Below, one piece after another: positions 34,379 to 46,522 of a DNA stretch of 64,000 nt (position 1 is its first letter; every line of letters begins with the position of its first letter). This DNA comes from Leptobrachium leishanense. Its lineage: Eukaryota > Chordata > Amphibia > Anura > Megophryidae. The translations under genes and the position numbers were made by a program. The notes beneath the pieces are model-generated. The model had not been told where the DNA came from and searched no databases. It saw only the letters and a list, made by a program, of their open reading frames with translations. Where the stretch lies: the NCBI GenBank assembly GCA_009667805.1, contig CM019069.1, positions 95,329,204-95,393,203 on the forward strand, written 5' to 3'.

Positions 34379-35040
34379 ATCAACTTTGTATAAAAAACAA
34401 AAAACAAAAACATAGGGTAATACCCCAAGCCAAAATAAGCATGCAGTGCAAACGTAGACGCATCACAGGTTCTTGAAATCTCCAGACCAATAACGATAGC
34501 CTTAAAGAGAAAGTGACACAATAGTGTAGACAGCCAAAGAAATTTTTAAAAACAGCGTTTTATTGTGCTTACAAAGTTTCAGACAAATGGAGCATATAAC
34601 ATCACTAACTCCCCGCTGAACCAGATCGTCTGCAGGTACCGCTCGACGCATTTCGTCATGTAGACTTCATCAGGAGCATGGACGAGCAGTCTACATGATG
34701 AAACGCGTCGAGCGGTACCTGCAGACGATCTGGTTCAGTGGGGAGTTGGTGATGTTCTATGCTCCATTTGTCTGAAACTTTGTAAGCGCAATAAAACACT
34801 GTTTTTAAAAATTTCTTTGGCTGTCTACACTATTGTGTCACTTTCTCTTTAAGGCTATCGTTATTGGTCTGGAGATTTCAAGAACCTGTGATGCGTCTGT
34901 CCAGTATTGGCAGCTTGTGAGTGGCTAAGTTTGCATTGCGTGCTTATTTTGGCTTGGGGGTATTACCCTATGTGTTTTTGTTTTTTATATCTTGTCCAGA
35001 TACCCTATATTTGTATACTGATCAACTTCGTAACCTCACA
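34379..35040. mobile_element. Palindromic Penelope-like tail pair inside the provirus
   Basis: Sequence 34379-34660 is repeated in inverse orientation at about 34700-35040 (catagggtaataccccaagc and its complement; ggtacctgcagacgatctgg and its complement). On the minus strand at about 34632-34672 the text CTGATGAAGTCTACATGACG followed by AAA fits a hammerhead core with a 3-bp stem II (GTC/GAC). No coding body lies between the arms. This is the second fold-back Penelope-type insertion in the window. Confidence 0.6.
34632..34672 (-). ncRNA. Hammerhead-ribozyme-like core
   Basis: Minus strand: CTGATGA, stem II GTC-TACAT-GAC, then GAAA and TGCGTC. The first box and the GAAA box match the hammerhead consensus exactly. 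The plus-strand partner in the right arm (catgatgaaacgcgtcgagc) has lost part of the core. Confidence 0.5.
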
Positions 35041-35301
35041 GTAAGATACCTTTTTGATATCCTACTGGTGATGTGTTCTGGTCTGCGGTCCCTGCCCCGG
35101 GAAATCCAAGCGTGGCGCTTGGGGTGGCACCAAAAATGGGTTTTATTTAACTTTGCCCAGATGCCCGTTTACTGACCCACGAGTCGCATGCCTGTTGTCT
35201 GATTGTCTGTATGTCTGTTCACGGTTCTTTGTATTGATGGCATATTTTCTGATAGGAATTGTGGTTTGGTTGGTGATCAGAGAGATTATCGGGGTCTAGC
35301 A

Positions 35302-35608
35302 GGAACAGGTGATGCAGGCTAGACATCCCTGGTAGACAGACACGATATATCTCTGATAGAGGTGTAGTTTGATTGACAGTCACAAGGGGTAGTGTGAGCG
35401 GCAGTAACAGGTGATGCAGGCTAGACACACCTGGTAGGAGCCCACATTATATATATGTATCTAGTAGTAGCAGCTAATGCAGGCTAGACATACCTGGTGG
35501 TAAGATATATATAGACTATATTTGGAATTGGAATATAGGGGAGGACAAGACGCTTTACTGTCGGGGTCTAGCAGTAACAGGTGATGCAGGCTAGACACAC
35601 CTGGTAGC
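35302..35608 (+). repeat. Four dispersed copies of a ~32-bp motif in the proviral leader
   Basis: AACAGGTGATGCAGGCTAGA followed by CACACCTGGTAG occurs at about 35302, 35405, 35471 (shorter) and 35575, spaced by unrelated sequence. Each copy has inverted CAGGTG/CACCTG ends that can form a stem. Confidence 0.75.
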
Positions 35609-36245
35609 AAGACACGATAGGTATAGGTCTATCCTCACTTCTGACTATTGATAAACTATGTGAATTGCTTAAATTGATCAGGAAAAGAGCTATCAATCAG
35701 GAATGGGTAATGAACAGAGTAACCATGCAGGATGGATGACTCCACGCAAGTTAGTTGAAGACAGAGCAGGTAAAAGGAATGTTATGTTATGAAATTGAAA
35801 CTTCTCGGTAGAGTCGTGGCTTAGATAGTCCCAGACTACAAACAGAGGAATGGAGAAGTTTATTGAAGAATAGGAAAGGAATGTTGATCGATAGTGGCTT
35901 TGGAATGTAGCACAAGCATGGTATAGAGTTGCAAAAGAGATTGAGAAAGAAGGGTGGGTAGAAAACAGAGGAAAATAGGAAGGGAAAAGCCAATTACTAT
36001 TACCTCACCCCAAGATCCAAGCCCCCTTCTTATGACCAAAAACAGCCAAAAGGTCTCTACCCTGTTCTACGCATCGATGGGGCATACTACACCCCTGGTC
36101 CTGTCGTATCATCAACAGCTGCAAGCCATGTACCGACCATATCCGTAATTATGTCTAATTTTGCAGAGAATCAAGCCAAGGCTTGCCGTACACTATGGTC
36201 ATTGAAAAATCAAGTGACTAAAATAGTCAGCTGTCTAGGGAAACA

Positions 36246-36539
36246 ATGTCAAACGCCAATTATTATGTGGCGTCAAGATACGTGGCACATCATAAGGGTT
36301 ATATTTGTCCTGTTTGTCTCAGAATATTTGAATACTTGTCCTATCTTCTGAGGCACAGCACTGTCCATTCACAACAAAAGCCTTATTTGTGCGAGAGAAA
36401 GTTTGCAAAGTTTCCAAAGGAAAAGTCCCGCACCCTGTTTTCTCCACTATCCCTGGAAGACCGCGTGGCCCTTAGTGCCATTCCCCTGCTCCTGTCCATC
36501 AACGCTCGCCCTGCGATCCCAGCCCCATTCCAGAACTAG
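36246..36539 (+). pseudogene. Open frame with a classical C2H2 zinc finger inside the provirus
   Basis: A 97-codon frame. Residues 21-41 match the full Kruppel consensus: C21-X2-C24-X3-F28-X5-L34-X2-H37-X3-H41, followed by HSQQKPYLC, a variant of the HTGEKPY linker, and the start of a second finger that has lost a cysteine. No other retroviral domain is seen in the frame. It may be a captured host zinc-finger piece or an unknown Gag feature. No start context or splice signal was verified. Confidence 0.5.
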
Positions 36540-38072
36540 AACAGGAGGTCCCCGATTACCTGTGATCCCTTTGAAGTTCCCCACGCACGTTCCAGGATGG
36601 AGCGTCCATTACCGTTGAGCTGACAATCTACCAGGCGCCAAGCAGGAATTCCTGCTCTGTGGATCTCCACTCATGGCAGGGGGCTGTCCGTCCAGGAACG
36701 ACTGGGACGCACTGGGTCACGGTAATCTCGTTTCTGGCGCAAGCCAGATAGGTTTGGTTAAACTGAGATGTCAGCATGGGGTTAATTGAAATGCTGTACA
36801 GTGTGTGATGTCTCCTACAGTATGAATACGTAGTAAGTATATATTGTGTAGGTTTGTGTTGGAGGGTGGGTATAAATAGCTGCTTTATGTACGTGTTTTT
36901 TTTACTGGCTCAGCCAGGTGTCAAGTAATGGGATCCTGACAGAGCAACCTGCTGCTGTATGTGATGTGTGTATGTACACTTCTACATTTACAGTGTGTGC
37001 CCCTAGTGTGTGATTGTCAAGATTTCCTGGTGTGACTGTATATTGTGTCTAAAAGTGTATACATTGTAATTGTGTGTGTGTGTGTGTGTATGTGTGTATG
37101 TGTGCGTGTGGTGTGTCCAGGGACATTTGCAAACCCCTGGTTCCCATATAGGGATTCGAACTTTTTCACTGGATGTCTAAATTTAGCATGCATTGCAAGC
37201 TTTGACTGAGAATAGTAGGATTTTCAGTCCTAACGGTTTTCACTGTCTTCACATTCCATACGGTCTCTGTAAAGGGGGACGGGGGGGTGCATTCTTTTAG
37301 CCTGAACCTGATAACAGAGCGTTCTGTAACAAAACTTAACCCTCTGTGCGTATTACTCGAAGTCAGTTTATTTTAGTGTATATTAAATGTAAAGTATAGA
37401 CATCTGTATGCAGAATTGTTATTCTTGAAGAACGAATGTATGTCTATAATGTGAACGCCCTGCCTTTAAATTTATATCAGCTTTGCCCTGCATGACAGAG
37501 TAAAGTTTTTTTTTTCTGCTAAAGGACTGTCACAATTTTGAATATTTCGATTTTTGTGCAGCACCACGGAGCCCGTTGGCTCTTTGTAGATGCTGATAAA
37601 TTGTTTTCTTTTATTCTGATGGTTACTAATTTTACTTACAGTACCACAAAAAAAGTACAAGTTTGTTAGCCTTGGACTTCTAACCATAGAGATTACTGCC
37701 GGGGGCAGAAGGAGGGGCAGCGGGAGCTCGAGTAAGGGGGGTGCGACAGCGAATTAAAAATGTACAACTCTATGCAATTTTAGATCGAGCGAGTTTATTT
37801 ACCACCTGCAATAGCATTATAGATGCAGTTTAGTTTGGTTTATGATGCATAGTATGAAAAGGGTATCTGTAACTGCAGATTGTTATTTTTAAGAAAATGT
37901 GTATTTTGTATAGGATTTTCTAGGTAGTGAACCAACCCACAGACAGAGTGTGACCTAGCTATGTACATGAGAAGGTTACTAATGTCTGAAAAGTTTTGTA
38001 CTTGAACGGGATACTGGTTACAACAGTCTGGTGATGCCTGGTGATTAAGTATGAATTAAGATAATTAAAAGA
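36540..38072. other. Proviral interior without recognised coding sequence
   Basis: No gag or protease motif could be identified. A GT-rich microsatellite lies at 37071-37108. Part of this stretch may be a further insertion. Confidence 0.5.
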
Positions 38073-38309
38073 ATGGCTACACCGAGATGGGACAGACCGT
38101 TCCAAATATTACTCTCTACCCCAACTACAGTCAACTTCGCTGAACGTGTGCCCTGGAAACATCTGACCCATTGCAGACGAGCTGTAGGCCTGACTCCCGA
38201 CCCACCAGTCTCGACCAAGCTCAAGCCCGGGCTACAAAGGGGGGTTGCACTAATAGAGTCACCCATCTCAAACCTCGGTGAAAAATGGAGAAGGCTGGCG
38301 AGACTCTAG
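38073..38309 (+). pseudogene. Retroviral integrase C-terminal fragment
   Basis: The frame begins PRWDRPFQILLSTPTTV and contains WKHLTHCRRA, the pattern of the C-terminal DNA-binding domain of gamma/epsilon-type integrases. The zinc and catalytic domains do not precede it, and reverse-transcriptase sequence lies downstream, opposite to the normal order. Confidence 0.65.
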
Positions 38310-39180
38310 GGGAACAGATGAGGCGCAGCTCTTCTCCAAGGGGGGATACTGGCAGTAGTAGCAATTGAAGAACCATTACTGTAGAGAAACAGATTGCTGA
38401 GATTGAAAAAGAGGACAAAGATATCCAGAAAATCATCCAGACCCCCCGGAGGTCCTTACCTATCTGACCAGTACTCCACCTGACATGCCAAATCTGGAAT
38501 TCTACCTGAACAAACGGCGGTTTGAACCAAAAGGTGAATTCATCGAAGCAATCCTCAAGGAGTCACAAGATGGATACGAAATACTGGAATACAACCATTC
38601 CTATATCCGGTGGCCAGTCCCCCTTCAAGAGCAAGGACAGAATGAATGGGGGGGACAAGAAGCTGACAAAGTCTGAGCTTGCAATCATGAAGCAGAACAA
38701 AGGAATCCCGCAATAGAACTGTCTGAGAAAACCTGAATTCTAACTGTCACAACAACCTACGGATTACCCGGATTCTGAAGTGTCTGAGGGAACTAGGAGC
38801 CGAGAGATACCAGGCTCCTTGATGAAATTCTTCCTGATAGAAACACTTGTTTGAAAGACGTCTGCCAAACGTAAAGGTCAGCGTCCTGAGCTACTTCATG
38901 TTTACCGTGAAGAACAGATGGGAATGGCGAGACCTGATGTTTTTCACATGTAAAACAAAAAGTTGAACAAAAGTGAGTTCATCTGGGGACCCGGGGAGAA
39001 ACTCCAGTGTTACAAGAAGATTCTCTCTCTGATAATCCCCTTGCTGCTGCCGCCGCCACTTGCCCACTGGACTCCAGCATAATCTGAAAAAGAGCAGAAA
39101 AGTGGTTTTCTGAAGAACCAGGAAGATTCTGAGAAGATGGATGGTTCCAGCTAGCTAGCAGACAAATAGTCCTGCCACAT
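38310..39180. other. Proviral interior, unassigned
   Basis: Short open frames such as 38485-38676 have no recognised motif. Position after the integrase end would suit env, but no envelope feature can be seen. Confidence 0.45.
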
Positions 39181-39443
39181 TGGCACCCGAGATTGTCTGG
39201 GCCCCACACGCCAGCACCCATGGAGGAAAGACTGCCATGGAACAGTGTGTCACTTGTGCTAAGAATAAACCCAGATCAGGCCCATCACAACAGCTAGGAG
39301 TACAACCCATCGGATTATCATCAATGGCCCAGCCTTCGTACAGACCTGTCTGCATCGACTCGCCCGCCATTTGGACATCACCTAGAGACTGCATACTGCT
39401 CACAGATCCTCAAAGTTCCAGAAAGATGGAACACATGCAGTGA
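39180..39443 (+). pseudogene. Integrase N-terminal-like fragment
   Basis: The frame contains CVTCAKNKPRSGP, which resembles the C-X2-C part of the HHCC zinc domain and following residues in gammaretroviral integrase. The histidine pair is not evident. It lies upstream of reverse-transcriptase sequence, which is out of order. Confidence 0.45.
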
Positions 39444-39594
39444 CTCGGCTCTCTAGGGGTATGGACAGAAGATAATCCGCCTGGACTCGCTTTGAACATC
39501 CCTCCAGTATATGTTGATCTCAGGTCAGCAGTATACCATCCCTCAGAAAGCAAAAAACAGAACATTGAAACCCACGTGCAGCGTCATTTAAAGT

Positions 39595-40385
39595 ATGACA
39601 TGCAGAAATCCTCCTTCTCGTACAGAAAGAGAGAACCAGAGGCTTTTGGATAACGCCACAGTGATTTTGTTTACAGTTGTTCGCACTAACACTGGGAAAC
39701 ACACAGTATTGCAACGTAATAGACTTGAAGGACTCATTCTTCTGCATGCGACTGACCCCCGACCCTTCCCCTATGCACGTCAACCCTTATTTGCCATCCA
39801 GTGGGAAGACTATTACCGGATCAAAGCACCAAATGACCTGGATCCGTCTGCGAAAACTCTCCCACGATATCCAGCAGTGCCCTGAGCCAGGATCTCCTGG
39901 TCTTTCACTCTCAGCCAAAGTTATACTACTACAGTATGTTGATGATTTGCTGCTCGCCTCCCCACCTGAGAGAGACTGTCTGGCCGATGCTCTGGAGTTT
40001 CTACATTTCCTGTGAGAAGCCTTCTACATAGAGTCCAAAAGAAAAGCACACATCTACAGGCCCAGTGTAACGTATCCAGGCTTTCACCTAACAGGAGACA
40101 AACAACCGCTGGAGTACTAGTCCAGTACCTGTGGCATACCTGTCAGACCTACCAGACACAGTCGCCTGCGGCCTGCCACCCTGTATCAATCTGCTGGTTG
40201 CTGACGCTGACGTGCTTACCCTAGGCCAAGGAAGTACGTGCGAGTACGCATTCATGACTGTCCACATGGATGGAGCCCTCTCCCTGGACTGCGGCCTACT
40301 AACCTCTACGTGCAAGCGGGTAAAGTTCGCCCGAGACATACTTCTGCTAAAAACGCATTTCTACTCTCACTGCCTCGTACTGTAA
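39595..40385 (+). pseudogene. Reverse transcriptase and connection/RNase H remnant
   Basis: Frames show NVIDLKDSFFCMRL (first catalytic Asp region), frame-shifted FAIQWED and QMTWIRL, then LLQYVDDLLLAS with the YVDD active site (about 39931-39960), and after further shifts VAYLSDLPDTVACGLPPC of the connection region (about 40131). Several frameshifts and deletions are present and the gene cannot encode a working enzyme. The family match is to gamma/epsilon-type pol. Confidence 0.8.
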
Positions 40386-40501
40386 CAAGGGGGGTTATGA
40401 GCTATCCATAACTCTTCTAAAGTACAGCACAAAAGGGTTCCGATGAACATTAAGACAGATGAGTTGGCCTTATTGTATTAGGGAAAGAAATGTGCATTTT
40501 T

Positions 40502-40510
40502 AGGGGGGAC
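40502..40510 (+). promoter_or_regulatory. Polypurine tract
   Basis: AGGGGGGAC lies directly before the 3' LTR, where plus-strand priming occurs. Confidence 0.7.
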
Positions 40511-41069
40511 TATTATGGACAAGAATATTTATCTGCTTTAATAATAAGGAAAGCTTAGAAAAATGTCCATTTCAAATATAACAGTACGGCTTTAAGAAAA
40601 GAACATTAATTAAACTGTTTTTATAAGAATCAAATTTATATTATTGCTTAAAACACGCTATCTTAGCGGATTTCAGCACATGTAGTTCCTTTTTCTGTGT
40701 CTCAAGAACAGAATATTTTGGAACATCTTGGAAACGTCCTGCAACAACGCCCTTGGCGACTAAGGGGACAAAACGATAAGCTGATGTTTACTTTTCTTTA
40801 TTTGACATAAGTCTGCAATTTCACAATTTTACTGACGATTAAAATATTGGGCAACAGCCTGTTTTTGTTACGCATGAAGTAGCATAAAGCTTGTATCTTT
40901 CAATAAAGAGCAGAGAAGTCACCCGGCTTTGGCCGAGGAAGACCACATAGACAACTATCCAGCGAGTCTGTGTCGTTTCTTTCAGTGCACACTTAAATCA
41001 TTTGGCTTCTCCACCATTTGGCAGCAGCAGGCATACGAACAAGAGACTGTTTAAGTCTCATCCATAACA
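40511..41069 (+). repeat. 3' LTR of the provirus (559 bp)
   Basis: Starts TATTATGG (the TG has mutated to TA) and ends CATAACA. Co-linear with 33714-34284. The flank after it (cctata) together with the flank before the 5' LTR (cacc) gives no unambiguous target duplication; CACCT can be read on both sides only if one or two end bases are assigned differently. Confidence 0.9.
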
Positions 41070-41154
41070 CCTATACATATACACGTCCATATACATGGCC
41101 AATTTCAAGCACATTCAGCTCACAAACCAACCCTTTTCATCCAAAATTTCCTCA

Positions 41155-41610
41155 CACACAGAGCAGAGAGTGTGAGCGGAGAAGAGAGCGAGCAGAGAGA
41201 GGAGAGAGCAAGCAGATAGAGAGTGAGCAGAGAGAGAGGAGAGAGTGAGCAGAGAGGAGAAAGCGAGTGAGCAGAGAGAGAAGAGAGTGGAGAGAGTGAG
41301 CAGAGAGAGGAGAGAGCGAGTGAGCAGAGAAAAAAAGAGAAAGGAGACAGAGGGAGAGGAAACAAAGAGAAAGGAGAGAGGGAGAGAAGACAGAAAGAGA
41401 GGGAGAGGAGACAGAAAGACAGAAAGCGAGGGAGAGGAGACAGAGAAAGAGAGGGAGAGGAGACAGAGAGAAAGAGAGAGGGAGAGGAGACAGAGACAGA
41501 AAGAGAGAGAGAGGAGACCGAGAGAAAGAGAGCGGGAGAGGAGACAAAAAGAGAGACAGAAAGAGAGAGGGAGAGGAGACAGAGACAGAAAGAGGGAGAC
41601 TGAGTGCTAA
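41155..41610 (+). repeat. GA-rich low-complexity tract
   Basis: An almost pure purine tract of gaga and agaggaga units. A related tract lies at 42457-42770. Both give long artefactual open frames on either strand (Ser/Leu-rich on minus, Glu/Arg-rich on plus). Confidence 0.95.
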
Positions 41611-41735
41611 GTGGAGCTGGTACGGTCTTCGAATCGTGCCGGTACTGCCTGTCCTCCTGCTCATCGTCCAGACTAATCTCCACCACCGAATCAAAGACCA
41701 GCAACAGAAATTCATGTGTGAGCGCAGCGCAGCAT

Positions 41736-42060
41736 CAGCCATAATACCAGTCTGCCATGCATACTACCTATGTGCCAGCCATAATACCAGTCTGCCATGC
41801 ATATTGCCTATGTGCCAGCCATAATACCAGTCTGCCATGTGTAATACCAATGTGCCAGCCATAATACCAGTCTGCCATGCGTGCTACCTATGTGCCAGCC
41901 ATAATACCAGTCTGCCATGTGTACTACCGATGTGCCAGCCATAATACCAGTCTGCCATGTGTACTACCTATGTGCCAGCCATAATACCAGTCTGCCATGT
42001 GTAATACCTATGTGCCAGCCATAATACCAGTGTGCCATACCAGTGAGCCAGACAGAAAAC
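41736..42060 (+). repeat. Eight copies of an exact 40-bp tandem repeat
   Basis: The text ataataccag starts at 41741, 41781, 41821, 41861, 41901, 41941, 41981 and 42021. The unit includes tctgccatgc and acctatgtgccagcc. A degenerate part of the array continues at 42292-42360 beyond a SINE insertion. Confidence 0.95.
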
Positions 42061-42086
42061 CAGTGTGCCATACCAGTCTGCCAGCC

Positions 42087-42289
42087 AAATTTTTTTGAGG
42101 AAGAATTTTACCAGGAAGGATACATTGAGATTTCTCTCGTTTTCAAGTATGTCCTGGTGGCGAGTATGTACCGTTAGGTGTCTTGCCCAAGGACACTTAC
42201 TGGAAAGGTTGTTCGCTGGGATTGAACCTTTGACTCCACAGGCTCTCTCCATGCAGAGCAGTGATGTTACCTCTACTCCACCCAGCCGG
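42087..42289 (-). mobile_element. tRNA-derived SINE inside the 40-bp array
   Basis: Same element and orientation as 15505-15708, with A-box-like gtggagtagagg and a decayed B box (ggttcaatcc). The 40-bp array flanks it on both sides, so the SINE came after the array had formed. Confidence 0.75.
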
Positions 42290-42456
42290 CAAGTGTGCCA
42301 TGCATAATACCAGTGTGCCATGCATAATATCAGTGTGCCATAATACCAGCCTGACATGCCATTCATACCACATGCCATGATGTATACAAAAGAAAATGGC
42401 CACCCAAACCCAACACTAGAGTGTTCGAGTTTGGCTTGATGAAAAGGTGGCAACCC

Positions 42457-42770
42457 TAAGAGAGGGAGAGGAGAAAGAGACAGAAAGAGAGAGGGAGAGG
42501 AGACAGAGAGAAAGAGAGAGGGAGACAGAGAAAGAAAGAGGGAGACAGAGAAAGAAAGAGGGAGACAGAGAGAAAGGGAGAGGGAGACAGAGAGAAAGGG
42601 AGAGGGAGACAGAGAGAAAGGGAGATGCGACAGAAAGAGAGAGAGGGAGAGGAGACAGAGAAAAGAGAGAGAGGAGAGAGAAAGAAAGGAGAGAGAGAGT
42701 AGAGCATGAAGGGGGAGATGGCAGAGGGGGAATGGGGTGGAAGAGGAGAGAGGAAGGGGGGGAAATGAAT
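42457..42770 (+). repeat. Second GA-rich tract
   Basis: Purine-rich units such as agagagaaagggagaggg. It begins directly after the inverted end-like block at 42418-42459. Confidence 0.9.
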
Positions 42771-43250
42771 ACATAATAAAAAGGACACATTGATAAGTGG
42801 CTTTGAGCTCTGAATTTTACCATTTAAAAAGTCCTCCATTTATGTGTAAACCAGCTATTTGCTCCCTTTACAATCTCTATGCCTGTATAGCAAGAGAGGA
42901 GCTGCTGCTGGGATGGAGGGGGAGGGGCCACCACAGAGGGGAGAGAGACACTTGAACGCTGCACAGCCAGGTAGAAGAGGCCCACACACATCTACACTCA
43001 CCGGGTCCAGCAGAGCAGCAACAGCTGGGGCGGAGGTTCCATCTCTCACTCCCACACAGGCAGCGTGCGCGTGATTAATCTCTCCTGCTGTGAAGCTGCT
43101 AATAGCCACTCCGTCCAGAGGATTGCGGCAAACACGTAGGAGGCAGACATGCGTCCCAGCCATGTGTCTGGGTGGCAGGGAATCTGAAACCCGTACACAT
43201 GACTCGAAACCCAGACAGTACGGGTCAAACCCGTACGGGTGGGAACCCTA
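42771..43250. other. No recognisable gene; right end of the TAGGGTT block
   Basis: Mixed sequence ending with ccgtacgggtgggaaccct, including an inner palindrome (gtacgggtcaaacccgtac). No coding feature seen. Confidence 0.5.
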
Positions 43251-43458
43251 GGGAATGCTCATAATACATGGGGCACATTTGTGAAGTTCTGGGCCCCTGG
43301 CGCCCCCTTTGGACTCTTTTCATGCGTATCATTATGAACTATTCCAGTTCCTGGACTTCTGTTATGAACCATTCTGATTCCTGCACCCTTTGCTAATTGG
43401 GATCTCTTGCCCTGGAGCCTCACCTGGACTCTCTTTAGTTCTGATCACCAGTGTTTAA

Positions 43459-44081
43459 CCTCCCTAGCGGTCTAACTTTTTCAAAATTTTGTGTCTAAAA
43501 GCGTCTCAATTTTTCTTTAAAGGTAACGTGTTTTTGTACATAGCTAGCCTGTAATAATTAGGAATCACGCACTGAAATCCATGCAAGCAAGAGTCCTTAC
43601 TGGTAAAATCCTTTATTAATAAATAAATAAATAAATAAAATAAATAGTAAATACACAGAGTCCGATAAAGTTTGAAACACGACATAATAATTTATTATCC
43701 CAAAAATAATTATCCAAAATAATGCAAATAAATTAAATTCAACAAAATAAAACAAAAAACACTGAAATCTGTCTGAAAACAAGGGTGAGACTATGTATGG
43801 TCTGTTTCTTATCCTGTAGTGCCACCTAGTGGCCGTTCATGACATTGTACATTGGAATACAGTGTATCATATTTTTTGTTTCAGTTTGCTGCCTGGTCCC
43901 GCCCCCTGTATCATGTGACTCGCAGGGAGTGTTACCAGGAAGCAAGTCGCCGCGATCACACTGCGGGGGACAGCGAGGGAGCGCAAGAGGAGGTGAGTAT
44001 GCAGCCCGAGTGTGGCTCGGGTTACCGTTCGTGGTAGCGAAATTTAACCCCGAGTCACACTCGGGAATACCGCCAGGGAGG
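43459..44081. mobile_element. TTAA MITE (623 bp, ends CCTCCCTAGCGG)
   Basis: TTAA at 43455-43458 and 44082-44085; left end CCTCCCTAGCGGTCTAAC, right end inverted aataccgccagggagg. It matches 46523-47158 throughout, including an (AAAT)n tract and an inverted ...gagtgtggctcggg...cgagtcacactcggg pair near the right end. Confidence 0.9.
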
Positions 44082-44462
44082 TTAAAAAGAAGCAACACCC
44101 TAGGAAGGGGGCTGCCTCATTCACTCTCACTGATTCACTTCTCTTCAGTCCTGGTTGTATGCAGTTTCTGATTTCTGGATCTCCTCTCTGTGTTCATGGT
44201 ATTCTGTAGGACTTATGCTTTCAGTTTTTTTCATAGTAATACCCCCCTGCTTAGTTCTGTTCACTCACTGCCTATTCATAGTTATATAGTTTCCTGGTCA
44301 TTTATATATTGTGTTTATATGGTCTAGTTTATATTTGTACTTTAGTTCAGGTCTGTCTGCATCCTTGCTTTTTGTATGTACCCTGCATTAGTATTGTATC
44401 TCTGTATTCTGGTTTATTCTTGTAATTTGCTTATAGTTCTCAGGTCTTCTTTCCTGTATATA

Positions 44463-46079
<1,617 letters not shown>

Positions 46080-46522
46080 TATATTGTGTTTTTGTTCTGG
46101 ATCCCTGCTGTTGGTTTAGAGTCTGTCTTGTTTATTTAAAGAAAGTTTATAATAAATATATCTTGGTGTTTTCTAAAATCTGTATCGTGTTTCACTACAC
46201 AATAGGCTCACACGCTTCTGCATTCATGCCAGGCCTGGCCCACCGTGACAACATTACAGTGAGGTTTATTGCTGTGGAGCGCTCTCATATGCTCAAACAC
46301 AAATTTTGGCAAACTGCCAGCAAGTACGGTGTCTGTTCGAAGGCAGTGAAAGTCCCCATAGAGAAGTAATGATTCATCTGTTCAGAGACACCGAACAGCA
46401 GAGTAATGTCCTGATGTCCGGTGTTTTCATTCGGCTGGTTTATTCAGGCGAACACCATAGGTTTCAATGTTAAAAATAGTCCAGTTTTTATCCAATATCT
46501 AATAAACCATTTATTCCTTTAA

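Larger units (their letters stand above)
33714..41069 (+). mobile_element. Endogenous retrovirus, gamma/epsilon-like, rearranged and defective
   Basis: Two LTRs of the same sequence in direct orientation flank 6.2 kb that includes a primer-binding-like site, a polypurine tract and pol fragments. The internal order is abnormal: an integrase C-terminal piece (38073) lies before an integrase N-terminal-like piece (39245), then reverse transcriptase (39677) and RNase H/connection-like sequence (40131). Gag and env are not recognised. All parts are broken by stops and deletions, and no complete viral gene exists here. The low LTR divergence suggests a fairly recent insertion. Confidence 0.75.
33599..43250. 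mobile_element. Putative long hAT-like element or block containing the provirus
   Basis: Starts TAGGGTTGCCACCTTTTC and ends GGGTGGGAACCCTA, inverted. Flanks GCGAATGC (33591-33598) and GGGAATGC (43251-43258) differ by one base, which fits an 8-bp hAT duplication. A second inverted end-like block (42418-42459, gaaaaggtggcaaccctaa) matches the left end over about 40 bp, so 33599-42459 is an alternative boundary. The non-viral content is a short left stretch, GA-rich tracts, 40-bp tandem repeats and a SINE. No transposase is visible. Confidence 0.45.

Noticed and set aside
41120..41742. Ser/Leu-rich minus-strand frames and Glu/Arg-rich plus-strand frames, also at 42416-42839
   Set aside because: They lie across GA-rich low-complexity tracts and have no domain or start context.
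43839..44171. 110-codon frame as a host exon
   Set aside because: It covers the right end of a TTAA MITE and its terminal repeats.
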